This document shows, in pieces, positions 7,134 through 14,506 of a stretch of 18,401 bases of DNA. A model generated the notes under the pieces. It was given only the letters and a program-made list of their open reading frames with translations, was not told where the DNA came from and ran no database searches. Positions within the stretch are counted from its first letter, which is position 1, and each line of letters begins with the position of its first letter. The position numbers and the translations under genes are program-made. Source of the stretch: Dehalococcoidia bacterium UBA4060 (lineage in GTDB: Bacteria > Chloroflexota > Dehalococcoidia > GIF9 > UBA5629); contig DFZI01000031.1 of assembly GCA_002383665.1 (NCBI GenBank), forward strand, positions 1-18,401, written 5' to 3'.

Positions 7134-7628
7134 ATGCGTAGATGGGGTTATGGCATAAATTCATTGCACAAAAAGGCCCATATCCATGTCGATGATGCTC
7201 CCTGGTGGGTGTTTGCCCTTGATGATCTAGTGGAAGCTATCTGTGGCATTATTCCATCCATCCCGTTTCCCAACGCCAAGTTGAAGCTCAACGAGCCTGA
7301 TGAGATCGAGTTTCATGGCAGCCATTGGACGACCTGGAAGCAGTGGTATGGCGATTTTAATCAGTATTTCCATGTGCATGTTCATTGCCCGGTATTTGAA
7401 TTCTGTCAGAGCAAGATCAAGACAAAATCCGTGGATATCACCTATAATCAGGCCAGAGAGATGTTCTACGAAAGCGATAAAAAGTTCTTTGATCAGGAAG
7501 CGGAGCGTGTCGAAAGCCTTGCGGATGCTGTACTCTTGCCGGATATCGAATCCGCTCACTCAGAGTATGACGAAACCGGTGGCCGCCCCTGGGAAGACGT
7601 AAAGAACGAAATCCAGCATAAAGAATAA
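7134..7628 (+). CDS. Hypothetical protein, 164 residues
   Basis: Not recognised. An AAGGAG Shine-Dalgarno at 7120-7125 supports the ATG. The protein is soluble, with no signal peptide or clear membrane helix; DDLVEAICGIIPSIPF (about 30-45) is hydrophobic but short. It is rich in Trp, His and acidic residues (for example SHWTTWKQWYGDF and YFHVHVHC), followed by a helical acidic C-terminal half (YNQAREMFYESDKKFFDQEAERVESLADAVLL). His-rich strands can bind metal, but no defined site is seen. Its neighbours are a terminated DUF3800 gene upstream and the 600-bp structured repeat, which begins 10 bp after its stop codon. Confidence 0.6.
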   Translation: MRRWGYGINSLHKKAHIHVDDAPWWVFALDDLVEAICGIIPSIPFPNAKLKLNEPDEIEFHGSHWTTWKQWYGDFNQYFHVHVHCPVFEFCQSKIKTKSVDITYNQAREMFYESDKKFFDQEAERVESLADAVLLPDIESAHSEYDETGGRPWEDVKNEIQHKE

Positions 7629-7934
7629 ACCTGCTCTGGGGGAATACCCCCCCCATCCGCCCCGGAGGGCTTTCCGGAAAGAACGCAAGTGGTTGGCGGC
7701 CTTATCATCCCCACCCCTTGCGAAACCGGCGTGTAGTCGTGTTGACAGCTGGCCTAACCCAGCCGTCACGGCCAATGCACCGGGCCAGGCGGGTAGTAGA
7801 GGGGCCTGTCGCCGGTCATTACCCGTGAACTGGCTGTGTTTCTCCACCCACGGGGCACCTTTGCCGGGTGCTCGGGCTGCGCCCTGCGCGCCGAGCGGCA
7901 CGGCGCCCGTTAATCACCATGTGCCTGGGGGGAA

Positions 7935-8013
7935 CGGCGGGCGGGCAACCCAGTTTTTATGAGCGGGTGTAGCTTGATAACATAAAAACCCGGTTGCTCT
8001 TAACCGCCCGCCG
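7935..8013. repeat. Large hairpin in repeat copy A
   Basis: Left arm CGGCGGGCGG GCAAC (7935-7949), then GTTTTTATG (7953-7961). Right arm CATAAAAAC (7981-7989), then GTTGC (7993-7997) and CCGCCCGCCG (8004-8013). The stem has about 24 paired bases, a 3-nt internal loop, a TCTTAA bulge and a 19-nt terminal loop. The same structure occurs in copy B, although the left arm lies outside the identical block. Confidence 0.7.
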
Positions 8014-8159
8014 CTGGCCCACGGTGTGGTTCGCAGCTCGTTACTTCGTAATTGTCGCCACTCACCGCCACCGTCGGTCAGCCCCCGGTCACGCCTCCCA
8101 CGGCCATCTAACAACACCATGCCGGATTTCGCAGACCTCCCAGCCCCGATTCTATAGTT

Positions 8160-8235
8160 CCGCCAGCACGGCCGTACACCGTTCCTGTGCGTCGCTGGAC
8201 GCTCCCCGTGCGTCCCGCACCGGCCGTGCCGGCGG
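8160..8235. repeat. Terminal inverted repeat in copy A
   Basis: CCGCCAGCACGGCCG (8160-8174) pairs with CGGCCGTGCCGGCGG (8221-8235) at 14 of 15 positions across a 46-nt loop. In copy B the arms pair perfectly with the same loop length. From 8238 to 8382 I see no gene; a short minus-strand frame there is discussed among rejected items. Confidence 0.65.
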
Positions 8236-8382
8236 CCAGCAGCTCGACAATCTCCTTGTTTCCCTTATATTGCCGATACCAATCGTAAACAATTATCCAG
8301 TTCTGTGTCACCAGCTACACGTTTAAATATGATTCTAAGCAGATGCTCTACAAGTATCATATAGACTTAACCAACATGTAAT

Positions 8383-10548
8383 TTAGTCTCTTTCAGCAAA
8401 ATCTTTGATATCTTTATATAGTTTCTTTAGATGATCATTTGACAAATCGATGATAGGCTCATACATAAATGAATTGAGATGGATAATTTCAGGTGTCATG
8501 AGTAGAACCCGTTCAAGGAGTTTAATATCTTCATGGTCCTTTTCAAATTTACCTTTATATTTCTTGAATAATTCGATGGTTTGATTCGCCTGGATGTTAT
8601 CTGTAGTTGGTTCAGAGATATTTTTGATCATAGCACGTTCCGCAATAAGTCTTATTGCTATGGATAGAACGATTTTATTTTCAAGGTTACCATTGTCTGG
8701 CTGCATGAGGCATTCGTCTGCTTGCTGAATTATTAATGGAAGTACCCTGTCATCGCTTTCTATTGGTTTACTGCCGATGCTCTTTTCGAAGATCCTTGCC
8801 AAATCTCGTATTGTTATGGAATCTGTGTCATTCATTTGATGAAGCAGTGCAGTTAGTTTCTTATATTCTGTATTGTCAGTCCCATTTGTATACTCAATCA
8901 GATTTCTTACCATTGGTATTGTGGCTACTAGTGCCATCTTGTTTTTATCGAGTTGTTTTTTCCATTCAAGAAATGGATTCATGTCAGGTGCCAGTGTTAA
9001 ATTTATCATTGTTTCTGTCCTGTATCCCATAAGACATTTTTCTTTTTTTATCTGCAGGCGGCTGTGAACAGTCCTGAAGAAATCAAAATTGTGTGTCAGA
9101 ATAATCAAGTTGAAGGTTCCCATTTCCTGTATATCCTTCAGATATTCAATAATTGCATATTTATTTTTATAGTCAAATGAATCTGCGATGTCATCCAGTA
9201 TAAGTAAAGTATGTATTCCCGCTTTGCTACGGGCTCGTACTTCAAAGATCAAGTGTAATATATAGAACGCTCGTTGCTCGCCCGTGCTTAGTGCTTTCAT
9301 GAGTTCCTCTTCATCAATAAGCTGGCAGTCGGTGCCTTCTATACATTTGAAAACAAGACTTGGTGCTTCTATTCCCAGGACAACGTCACTCTTGTTTCCA
9401 ACGTCCAGAATGAATGGTACTTTGAATCTATTATTAAATTCAGCTACTACCTCTTGCCATTCTGTAACTTCCTGGTTTGCCTTTTCGACTATTTTTTCAA
9501 TCTCGCCTTTTCCATTTCTATATGTGGTCAATAGTGCAATATATAGATCCTTGTTTGCTGAAAGGTATGCTCTCCAGAGTTTGAGTTTGAGTGTGTTTTG
9601 ATCAATCAATTCTGGCAGGAGTTTCTGATTGTCCTTGATATATTCTCTGAATTTTCGTAGGTCTGCAGGCTGATTAAGTTCCTTATCGATGGACCTGTAT
9701 TTTTCTTTCACTTCGTCGGTATTTAGTATCCGTTGCTCTTCTTGTTCTATTACTTCCATAAATTTCTCAGGGGTTCCTATTTCCTGTACTTTCTGATTTT
9801 CCCGGTCTTTAAGCGTCACTGTATGCTTAGCCGAAAAGAAATTTTGATTCTTTAGGCTTGTTCCTACAGTAGTAGCGTTGTAAGGCCCGAATCCACCTTT
9901 TCTGAAATATGGGGATTGTTCGATTATTTCGTTATATTTTTCAATGTAGTCTTTTAATAGTTTCCTGAATTCCTGTGACTCCAAGAATCCTTTGGTTTTT
10001 TCGTTAAATACTTCGTGATATTTTATATCTGCCCAGTCTTTATCTATGTCCCCTTTCACGTCATTCTCCAGTTTTTCAAGGAGTGAATGTAGTTCTTTCT
10101 CGTTGGTTTTGAAGTCGGCCACCAATTCCGCCTCTGCTGCGTTTCGTAATCCGCTTACCTTGCCGAGTTGCTTAAATAATGCTTCATGTGCTTTTTCGAT
10201 CTCATTATGGATAAACTCGTATTTACGCTTTAATTCGTCATTTACAAGGAGGGTCGCCATTTTCTCTGTTCTATAGTTATCAACGTGGGGATTTATTACA
10301 AGAATTTGCTCCGGTTCCAACGGCTTCTTTTTCTCGTCCAATATTGAACACGATGTCTTCCTTTTAGGAAAGTATCTATCACTTGGTTGCTCATCATTGA
10401 TTAGGTCTCGAAATACCTGGGCAAAGGATGTTTTCATGGCTCCATTAGGTGCATAGATTATGATTGTTCTACCATTATCGAACTCAAAATCATATTGAAG
10501 TTTCGGGATGCCATAACAATTTTCCATATTGACACAAACCTTATTCAT
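8383..10548 (-). CDS. Coiled-coil ABC-type ATPase, PrrC/RloC-like; candidate defence protein
   Basis: 721-residue SMC/Rad50-like ATPase. The N-terminal ATP site IIYAPNGAMKTS (residues 30-41) is a variant Walker A in which the Gly before Lys39 is Met38. A long charged, coiled-coil-rich insertion spans about 100-380. The ABC signature is LSTGEQRAF (420-428), Walker B is LLILDDIADSFD (448-459), and the H-loop is ILTHNFDF (483-490). The C-terminal region (about 540-721) has VRNLIEYTNG and a His-containing YKKLTALLHQM, ending in IIHLNSFMYEPIIDL; its function is unknown and it may be the effector part. The overall layout is like PrrC/RloC and other antiviral ABC ATPases. AAGGAGG gives a strong ribosome site 5 bp before the ATG, and a strong promoter precedes it. 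The gene is AT-rich against its neighbours. The ATPase family is secure; the defence role is inferred from architecture and the adjacent RM system. Confidence 0.85.
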   Translation of the reverse strand: MNKVCVNMENCYGIPKLQYDFEFDNGRTIIIYAPNGAMKTSFAQVFRDLINDEQPSDRYFPKRKTSCSILDEKKKPLEPEQILVINPHVDNYRTEKMATLLVNDELKRKYEFIHNEIEKAHEALFKQLGKVSGLRNAAEAELVADFKTNEKELHSLLEKLENDVKGDIDKDWADIKYHEVFNEKTKGFLESQEFRKLLKDYIEKYNEIIEQSPYFRKGGFGPYNATTVGTSLKNQNFFSAKHTVTLKDRENQKVQEIGTPEKFMEVIEQEEQRILNTDEVKEKYRSIDKELNQPADLRKFREYIKDNQKLLPELIDQNTLKLKLWRAYLSANKDLYIALLTTYRNGKGEIEKIVEKANQEVTEWQEVVAEFNNRFKVPFILDVGNKSDVVLGIEAPSLVFKCIEGTDCQLIDEEELMKALSTGEQRAFYILHLIFEVRARSKAGIHTLLILDDIADSFDYKNKYAIIEYLKDIQEMGTFNLIILTHNFDFFRTVHSRLQIKKEKCLMGYRTETMINLTLAPDMNPFLEWKKQLDKNKMALVATIPMVRNLIEYTNGTDNTEYKKLTALLHQMNDTDSITIRDLARIFEKSIGSKPIESDDRVLPLIIQQADECLMQPDNGNLENKIVLSIAIRLIAERAMIKNISEPTTDNIQANQTIELFKKYKGKFEKDHEDIKLLERVLLMTPEIIHLNSFMYEPIIDLSNDHLKKLYKDIKDFAERD

Positions 10549-10604
10549 GCCAGCCTCCTTCCTTCTGCTTGCCGTCGTATTGTATCTGACAGTTATTTTG
10601 AATT

Positions 10605-10633
10605 ATCATAGATTTGTCGTTCGCAGATGTCAA
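10605..10633 (-). promoter_or_regulatory. Promoter of the ABC ATPase gene
   Basis: On the minus strand a perfect -35 TTGACA (10633-10628) is followed by a 17-nt spacer and a -10 TATGAT (10610-10605). Transcription would start near 10598, giving a leader of about 50 nt. The ATPase can therefore be expressed independently of the two upstream minus-strand genes. Confidence 0.7.
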
Positions 10634-10698
10634 TTGCATTCCAACCAATACATCGCATCAGTTAGCTGAAATAGGTTAGATGTACTCCAATGATGGTA

Positions 10699-10714
10699 AA
10701 AGGGTTGACGGGGG
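10699..10714 (+). repeat. Short motif AAAGGRTTGACGGGGG, copy 2
   Basis: Matches 7059-7074 at 15 of 16 bases, in the same orientation. Here it runs into a run of eight G (10710-10717), a tract liable to slip. It sits in the 226-bp gap between the retropepsin-like gene and the ABC ATPase, upstream of the ATPase promoter. Confidence 0.35.
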
Positions 10715-10774
10715 GGGCAAGTATCCAGTGTTCGCAGTTACTGATCGCAGATATTTTTTATTAACCAGGGGCGC

Positions 10775-11338
10775 TTATTGCCCGTGGCACTTCTTATACT
10801 TCTTTCCACTTCCGCACGGGCAAGGATCATTCCGTCCTACTTTGGGTAATGTCTGATCACCGCTTTGAATCGAAGCAGGTTTCTGCTTTACGAAGTCGAT
10901 ACATTCTATCGATGGTACTCTGAATGAAAAGTTGGTCTTGCCGTCCTTATTCGTGACGGCGAAGTCTCCTCTGGTGATAATATCCATCCCTATCAGGACT
11001 TCAGCATCACCGCTAATCGTCCCTTCGGTCACACGGATCTGTGGAATTATTACCTTGTTCGGTAGCCAGATGCTGACCAGATAAACGTTGGAGAGCGCTT
11101 CCCCGCTTGCTGTTTGGACCTTTACCATGGATATTGGGCTTAGACCGCAGTCCTGAACCACTTTTTGAGTGATGACGGAATTGGTAGCGCCGGTGTCCCA
11201 GATAGCTATGAATTGTTTGCGGTCTGTTTCTTTTGGTGGGTTGGTTAGTTCGAATGGCGCGGTTATGTGGACTTCAGATTTTAAGACTGGGGATATCCCA
11301 TTATAGGCAACGTTGAAGGCATGGGCTTTGATTTCCAT
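10775..11338 (-). CDS. Retropepsin-like aspartyl protease with C-terminal SEC-C motif
   Basis: 187-residue protein. The protease-like domain (about 40-125) has the active-site motif FIAIWDTGATNSVI (Asp48-Thr49-Gly50) and the second signature VLIGMDIITRGD (114-125), as in single-domain retroviral-type pepsins that act as dimers. After a linker, a SEC-C zinc-binding motif ends the protein: GRNDPCPCGSGKKYKKCHG (168-186), with Cys173, Cys175, Cys184 and His185 as ligands. SEC-C motifs bind zinc and can contact ribosomes or SecB-like partners, so the protease may be targeted by it. The gene starts 9 bp after the DUF5678-like gene with no Shine-Dalgarno, suggesting translational coupling. Domain calls are firm; substrate and role are unknown. 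Confidence 0.88.
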   Translation of the reverse strand: MEIKAHAFNVAYNGISPVLKSEVHITAPFELTNPPKETDRKQFIAIWDTGATNSVITQKVVQDCGLSPISMVKVQTASGEALSNVYLVSIWLPNKVIIPQIRVTEGTISGDAEVLIGMDIITRGDFAVTNKDGKTNFSFRVPSIECIDFVKQKPASIQSGDQTLPKVGRNDPCPCGSGKKYKKCHGQ

Positions 11339-11347
11339 ATATGGTTC

Positions 11348-11593
11348 TTATACAAAAGCCACCCTGGAGTGATATGTCTGGGTATAGCTGCTGTTCCCCG
11401 GTTCGCACTTTTGTACAAGAAAGGTGCCTGGCTTATATTGCTTGGATGCCTCTTTAACAGCCTCAAGCTCGGAATCGTAAGCCCCGGCTACCTTTGAGTC
11501 ATGTATAACTATAAACTTGCCATTGTATTCTTTGACAAGTTCATCTTGATGATCGAGATAATATTTAAATTCTTTTTCCAGCGTTTTCACCAT
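11348..11593 (-). CDS. DUF5678-like small protein
   Basis: 81-residue protein. The segment YLDHQDELVKEYNGKFIVIHDSKVAGAYDSELEAVKEA (about 12-49) and the following GTFLVQKCEP match what I know of the DUF5678 family: a short alpha/beta domain of unknown function, often encoded beside retropepsin-like proteases. The open frame continues upstream into repeat B, but the ATG at 11593 has a good ribosome site (AGGGAG, seven bases before it), and the upstream extension is low-complexity repeat translation. I therefore start the gene here. It forms a two-gene operon with the retropepsin-like/SEC-C gene. It might be the protease's partner or substrate, by inference. Confidence 0.75.
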   Translation of the reverse strand: MVKTLEKEFKYYLDHQDELVKEYNGKFIVIHDSKVAGAYDSELEAVKEASKQYKPGTFLVQKCEPGNSSYTQTYHSRVAFV

Positions 11594-11713
11594 GATGATA
11601 CTCCCTGCGCTGTTGAGTCTATCTGAAATCCACATATATTGTATAACATCCGTCAATGTGCTGCCATTCCGCAGGGGAATCCCCCCCCACATCCACCTCC
11701 TTTTCCCCTCACA

Positions 11714-11818
11714 GGCGGTTGGCGGCCTGATCTCCCCCTCCTCCACCCAGCCCCCACCCTTTTGCCCCCCATCCGCCCCGGAGGGCTTTCCGGAAAGAAC
11801 GCAAGCGGTTGGCGGCCT
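11714..11818. repeat. Partial tandem duplication at the left edge of copy B
   Basis: GCGGTTGGCGGCCT occurs at 11715-11728 and again at 11805-11818, an offset of 90 bp. Each is followed by a similar C-rich stretch (atctccccctcctccaccc versus atctaccccacccc). Copy A has only one such unit, which explains most of the length difference. Confidence 0.5.
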
Positions 11819-12028
11819 TAATCTACCCCACCCCTTGCGAAACCGGCTGGTAGTCGTGCTGTCAGGTGGCCTGCCACAGCCATCACGCCAAATTGCCGGC
11901 TTTGCCGCAATTTCCCCGTGTACTGGCTGTGTCTCCCCATCCACGGTCCGCCGTTGCCAGTGAGCGTGCAGGTAATGAGGGGCACGCTCCGGCACGGCGT
12001 CCGTTAATCACCATGTGCCCGGGGTGAA

Positions 12029-12107
12029 CGGCGGGCGGGCAACTCCGTTTTTATGAGCGGGTGAAATTTGATAACATAAAAACCCGGTTGCTCTTAACCG
12101 CCCGCCG
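12029..12107. repeat. Large hairpin in repeat copy B
   Basis: Same fold as in copy A: CGGCGGGCGGGCAAC (12029-12043) and GTTTTTATG (12047-12055) pair with CATAAAAAC (12075-12083), GTTGC (12087-12091) and CCGCCCGCCG (12098-12107). The loop is again 19 nt. Loop and internal-loop bases differ between copies, while the paired bases are kept. Confidence 0.7.
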
Positions 12108-12254
12108 CTGGCCCACGGTGTGGTTCGCAGCTCGTTACTTCGTAATTGTCGCCACTCACCGCCACCGTCGGTCAGCCCCCGGTCACGCCTCCCACGGCCA
12201 TCTCACAGCACCATGCCGTTTTCGCAATCTCCCTCCCACCCCTGTTTCAACCTT

Positions 12255-12330
12255 CCGCCGGCACGGCCGTACACCGTTCCGGTGCGTCGCTATCCGCTCC
12301 CCGTGCGTTCCGCACCGGCCGTGCCGGCGG
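12255..12330. repeat. Terminal inverted repeat in copy B
   Basis: CCGCCGGCACGGCCG (12255-12269) is the exact reverse complement of CGGCCGTGCCGGCGG (12316-12330), with a 46-nt loop that can form a further inner hairpin (CCGGTGCG with CGCACCGG). The repeat ends two bases after the right arm. Confidence 0.7.
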
Positions 12331-12357
12331 CCTCCATGCCGATTTCCGCATAATCTA

Positions 12358-12386
12358 TTGATATCATTCGGCATGTAATCTATAAT
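12358..12386 (+). promoter_or_regulatory. Promoter of the type III RM operon
   Basis: A -35 TTGATA (12358-12363), an exact 17-nt spacer and a consensus -10 TATAAT (12381-12386). It begins 26 bp after the right end of repeat B, so the repeat stops just short of the operon's promoter. Predicted transcription start is near 12393, giving a leader of about 50 nt before the preferred GTG start. Confidence 0.75.
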
Positions 12387-12443
12387 AGCGTTCAGCATCG
12401 CGTGCGAGCCTCTATCATTAGCGACGGGTTGGAGTTTAACATC

Positions 12444-14501
12444 GTGGGTAATCATAATACTGAAACACGTTGGGGTCCTGATAATCCGCATCCCCTTTCA
12501 CGCCTTAAGACCGAGCTGGTCTGGGAAGGCAAGTATGATGAGTATGGTAACCGGCGCACCGTAAAGCTGCCGCCCTCACCGTTACCTTTACAGCGCATCG
12601 AGACCATCGACGAACCACGTGACCATGCTAAAGCCACTCAGGGCAATATGTTCAACATGGAAGCGTTCAACCAGAAGGCTCATTGTGATGACTTCCGCAA
12701 CATGCTTATCTGGGGTGATAACAAGCTTGCCCTGGCCGCCCTGCTTGAGCAGTTTCGTGGCAAGGTTGATTTGATCTACATTGATCCACCCTTCGATGTG
12801 GGCGCTGACTTCAGTATGCAGGTCCAGTTCGGGGAGGAAGGAGAACAGGTGCAGAAGGAGCAGTCCATCCTTGAAGCCGTGGCCTATCGTGATACTTGGG
12901 GAAAGGGCACCGATTCCTATCTGCACATGATGTACGAGCGGGTTCTCCTGATGCGCGATCTCCTGAACGAGCAAGGCAGCATATATGTACACTGCGACAC
13001 AAGGGTGAACTCCTATTTGCGGTGCATATTGGAAGAGGTCTTTGGCCCGGACATGTTCCAGAGTGAAATCGTTTGGAAGCGTGCGGATAGCCACAATGAT
13101 GCTCACACGTATGGCGCAGTTCACGACACGCTACTGTTCTTCTCTAAGCGAGACAACCCAACGTTCACGGCGCAATATGTTGCATTAAGCCAGAAGACTG
13201 AAGACTCTTGGTACAGGCATGTGGAAGAAGGGACGGGTCGTCGGTACAATCTTGGTAATCTCGTTAGTCCCCATCCCAGACCAAACCTTACGTACGAGTA
13301 TAAGGGGATTAAACCACCCACCAACGGGTGGCGTATCTCCAGGGAACGCATGGATGAATACGATCGCAAAGGTCTCTTGGTGGTCGTTGGAAAAACAGAG
13401 AGAACACTGAAGGTCAAGCAATACCTTGACGAAAGCAGGGGTAGGCAAGTAACAGATTGGTGGGACGACATAAGCCAACTTCGCGGATACGCGGCGAGTC
13501 AGGAAGAGCGTACCGGATTTGAGACTCAGAAGCCTGAGGCTCTTCTCAACCGGGTCATCAAGACGTCAACCGGAGAAGGTGGTCTGGTCGCCGATATCTT
13601 CTGCGGCTCTGGTACTACCCTTGCCGTTGCCGAGAAGCTAGGACGACGCTGGATAGGCTGTGACCTTTCCCGCTATGCCATCCATACCACCCGCAAGCGT
13701 ATGATACAGGTGCAGCGTGAATTGCACGAGGCTGGCAAACCGTACCGTTCCTTTGATGTTTATAATCTGGGTCGCTATGAGCGGCAGTGGTGGCAGTTGG
13801 ATCGCCTTAAGGGTGCCGATGAGGAGCATCGCAATATCGTCCTTAAGTTCTATAAAGCTACGCCTCTGGCTTCTCCCCCCAGTCCCCTTCTCCATGGTAA
13901 GAAGAATGGAGCCTATGTCCATGTCGATAAAATCGACGGTATCTTTACAGAGGTGGAGCTTAATGCTGTGGCCGAGGCCGCCCAGGCCGCCGGCGGCCGT
14001 GAGCTGCACTGCCTGGCTTGGGAATTCGAGATGGAGCTTGCCTTGAAAAAGCAGGCCGTTGAGGCTATAACCGGCCTTGATATCAAGCTGAAATACATCC
14101 CCCGTGAGATCATGGAGCCTAACCGTACCGAGTGCCAGTTCTTTGAGGCCGGATATCTTGAGGCTAAGGCAGTTAGACACGGCAAGAAATGGGATGTCGC
14201 GCTCGTTCGCTTTTCTCCCTCCCTTGCCGAGGCGCCGGAAGAGGAGATGGCGGCCCTCCGCCAGCGTGCTGTCAGCTCACCCTTCGATTTCATCGATTTC
14301 TGGGCTGTTGATTTTGATTGGCATGATGATAAGCCCTTTGAGCATCACTGGCAGGATTTCCGCACCCGCAAGGACCGCTCTCTCAAAACCACAACCGATA
14401 TCGGTTGGGAGTATTCTGTAGGCGGCAAGCACAGGATCTGCGTAAAGGTTATCGATGTATTCGGTGTTGATACTACCATCGTGATTGATGCACAGGAATA
14501 G
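12444..14501 (+). CDS. mod: Type III restriction-modification DNA methyltransferase (Mod), N6-adenine
   Basis: Methylates adenine in the recognition site and gives the complex its specificity. Counting from the GTG at 12444 (685 residues), the N-terminus NPHPLSRLKTELVWEGKYDEYGNRR is typical of this methylase group. Motif IV DPPF lies at 114-117 (LIYIDPPFDVGADF), and the AdoMet motif FCGSGTT at 386-392, the beta-class order. The region between (about 210-360) should hold the target-recognition part. A long C-terminal domain follows. A longer GTG frame begins at 12402, but only the 12444 start has a GGAG ribosome site at 9-nt spacing, and the extra 14 residues look non-conserved. A strong promoter lies upstream, and the Res gene starts 5 bp after the stop. 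The sequence appears intact. Confidence 0.88.
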   Translation: MGNHNTETRWGPDNPHPLSRLKTELVWEGKYDEYGNRRTVKLPPSPLPLQRIETIDEPRDHAKATQGNMFNMEAFNQKAHCDDFRNMLIWGDNKLALAALLEQFRGKVDLIYIDPPFDVGADFSMQVQFGEEGEQVQKEQSILEAVAYRDTWGKGTDSYLHMMYERVLLMRDLLNEQGSIYVHCDTRVNSYLRCILEEVFGPDMFQSEIVWKRADSHNDAHTYGAVHDTLLFFSKRDNPTFTAQYVALSQKTEDSWYRHVEEGTGRRYNLGNLVSPHPRPNLTYEYKGIKPPTNGWRISRERMDEYDRKGLLVVVGKTERTLKVKQYLDESRGRQVTDWWDDISQLRGYAASQEERTGFETQKPEALLNRVIKTSTGEGGLVADIFCGSGTTLAVAEKLGRRWIGCDLSRYAIHTTRKRMIQVQRELHEAGKPYRSFDVYNLGRYERQWWQLDRLKGADEEHRNIVLKFYKATPLASPPSPLLHGKKNGAYVHVDKIDGIFTEVELNAVAEAAQAAGGRELHCLAWEFEMELALKKQAVEAITGLDIKLKYIPREIMEPNRTECQFFEAGYLEAKAVRHGKKWDVALVRFSPSLAEAPEEEMAALRQRAVSSPFDFIDFWAVDFDWHDDKPFEHHWQDFRTRKDRSLKTTTDIGWEYSVGGKHRICVKVIDVFGVDTTIVIDAQE

Positions 14502-14506
14502 AAGTA

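Larger units (their letters stand above)
7638..8237. repeat. Long structured direct repeat, copy A (600 bp)
   Basis: GC-rich, apparently non-coding repeat that recurs in the same orientation at 11674-12332. It begins with a small palindrome (GGGGG-aata-CCCCC at the left edge) and ends with a 15-bp-arm inverted repeat. Between copies, 7974-8109 and 12068-12203 are identical over 136 bp; the left third is more diverged (roughly 75-85% by eye). Reading frames across it shift between copies, which argues against a protein. It fills most of the 754-bp gap between two genes. Candidates are a large structured RNA, a recombination site or a non-autonomous mobile element. Confidence 0.85.
11674..12332. 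repeat. Long structured direct repeat, copy B (659 bp)
   Basis: Second copy of the repeat at 7638-8237, same strand, about 4.1 kb away. It shares the GGGG-aat-CCCC left edge, the CCGGAGGGCTTTCCGG palindrome, the large hairpin, the 136-bp identical block (12068-12203) and the terminal inverted repeat. It is longer because of about 90 extra pyrimidine-rich bases at the left (11689-11764). Together with short flanks it fills the 850-bp gap between the divergent DUF5678-like and methyltransferase genes. No conserved protein is encoded on either strand. Confidence 0.85.

Noticed and set aside
7638..8237. Group II intron, CRISPR array or attC site as an explanation of the repeat
   Set aside because: No intron ends or domain V, no reverse transcriptase or IntI, no short regular spacer structure, and far longer than an attC site.
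8108..8311. Minus-strand frame with an ankyrin-like stretch (GNKEIVELLAAG)
   Set aside because: Only about 28 residues lie outside the repeat, a stop lies just upstream of its GTG, and one ankyrin-like match is easily chance.
7994..8326. Plus-strand reading frame across repeat A (and the similar one at 12061-12378 in copy B)
   Set aside because: Arg/Ser/Pro-rich translations that share only the identical nucleotide block; frames diverge afterwards through indels. No ribosome site or known domain.
11594..11673. TTGACG (minus strand) as promoter -35 for the DUF5678-like operon
   Set aside because: No acceptable -10 at 16-18 nt; the TACAAT nearby is only 7 nt away.
11594..11995. Upstream extension of the DUF5678-like frame into repeat B
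   Set aside because: Translation is low-complexity repeat sequence; the ATG at 11593 has a proper ribosome site and matches the family start.
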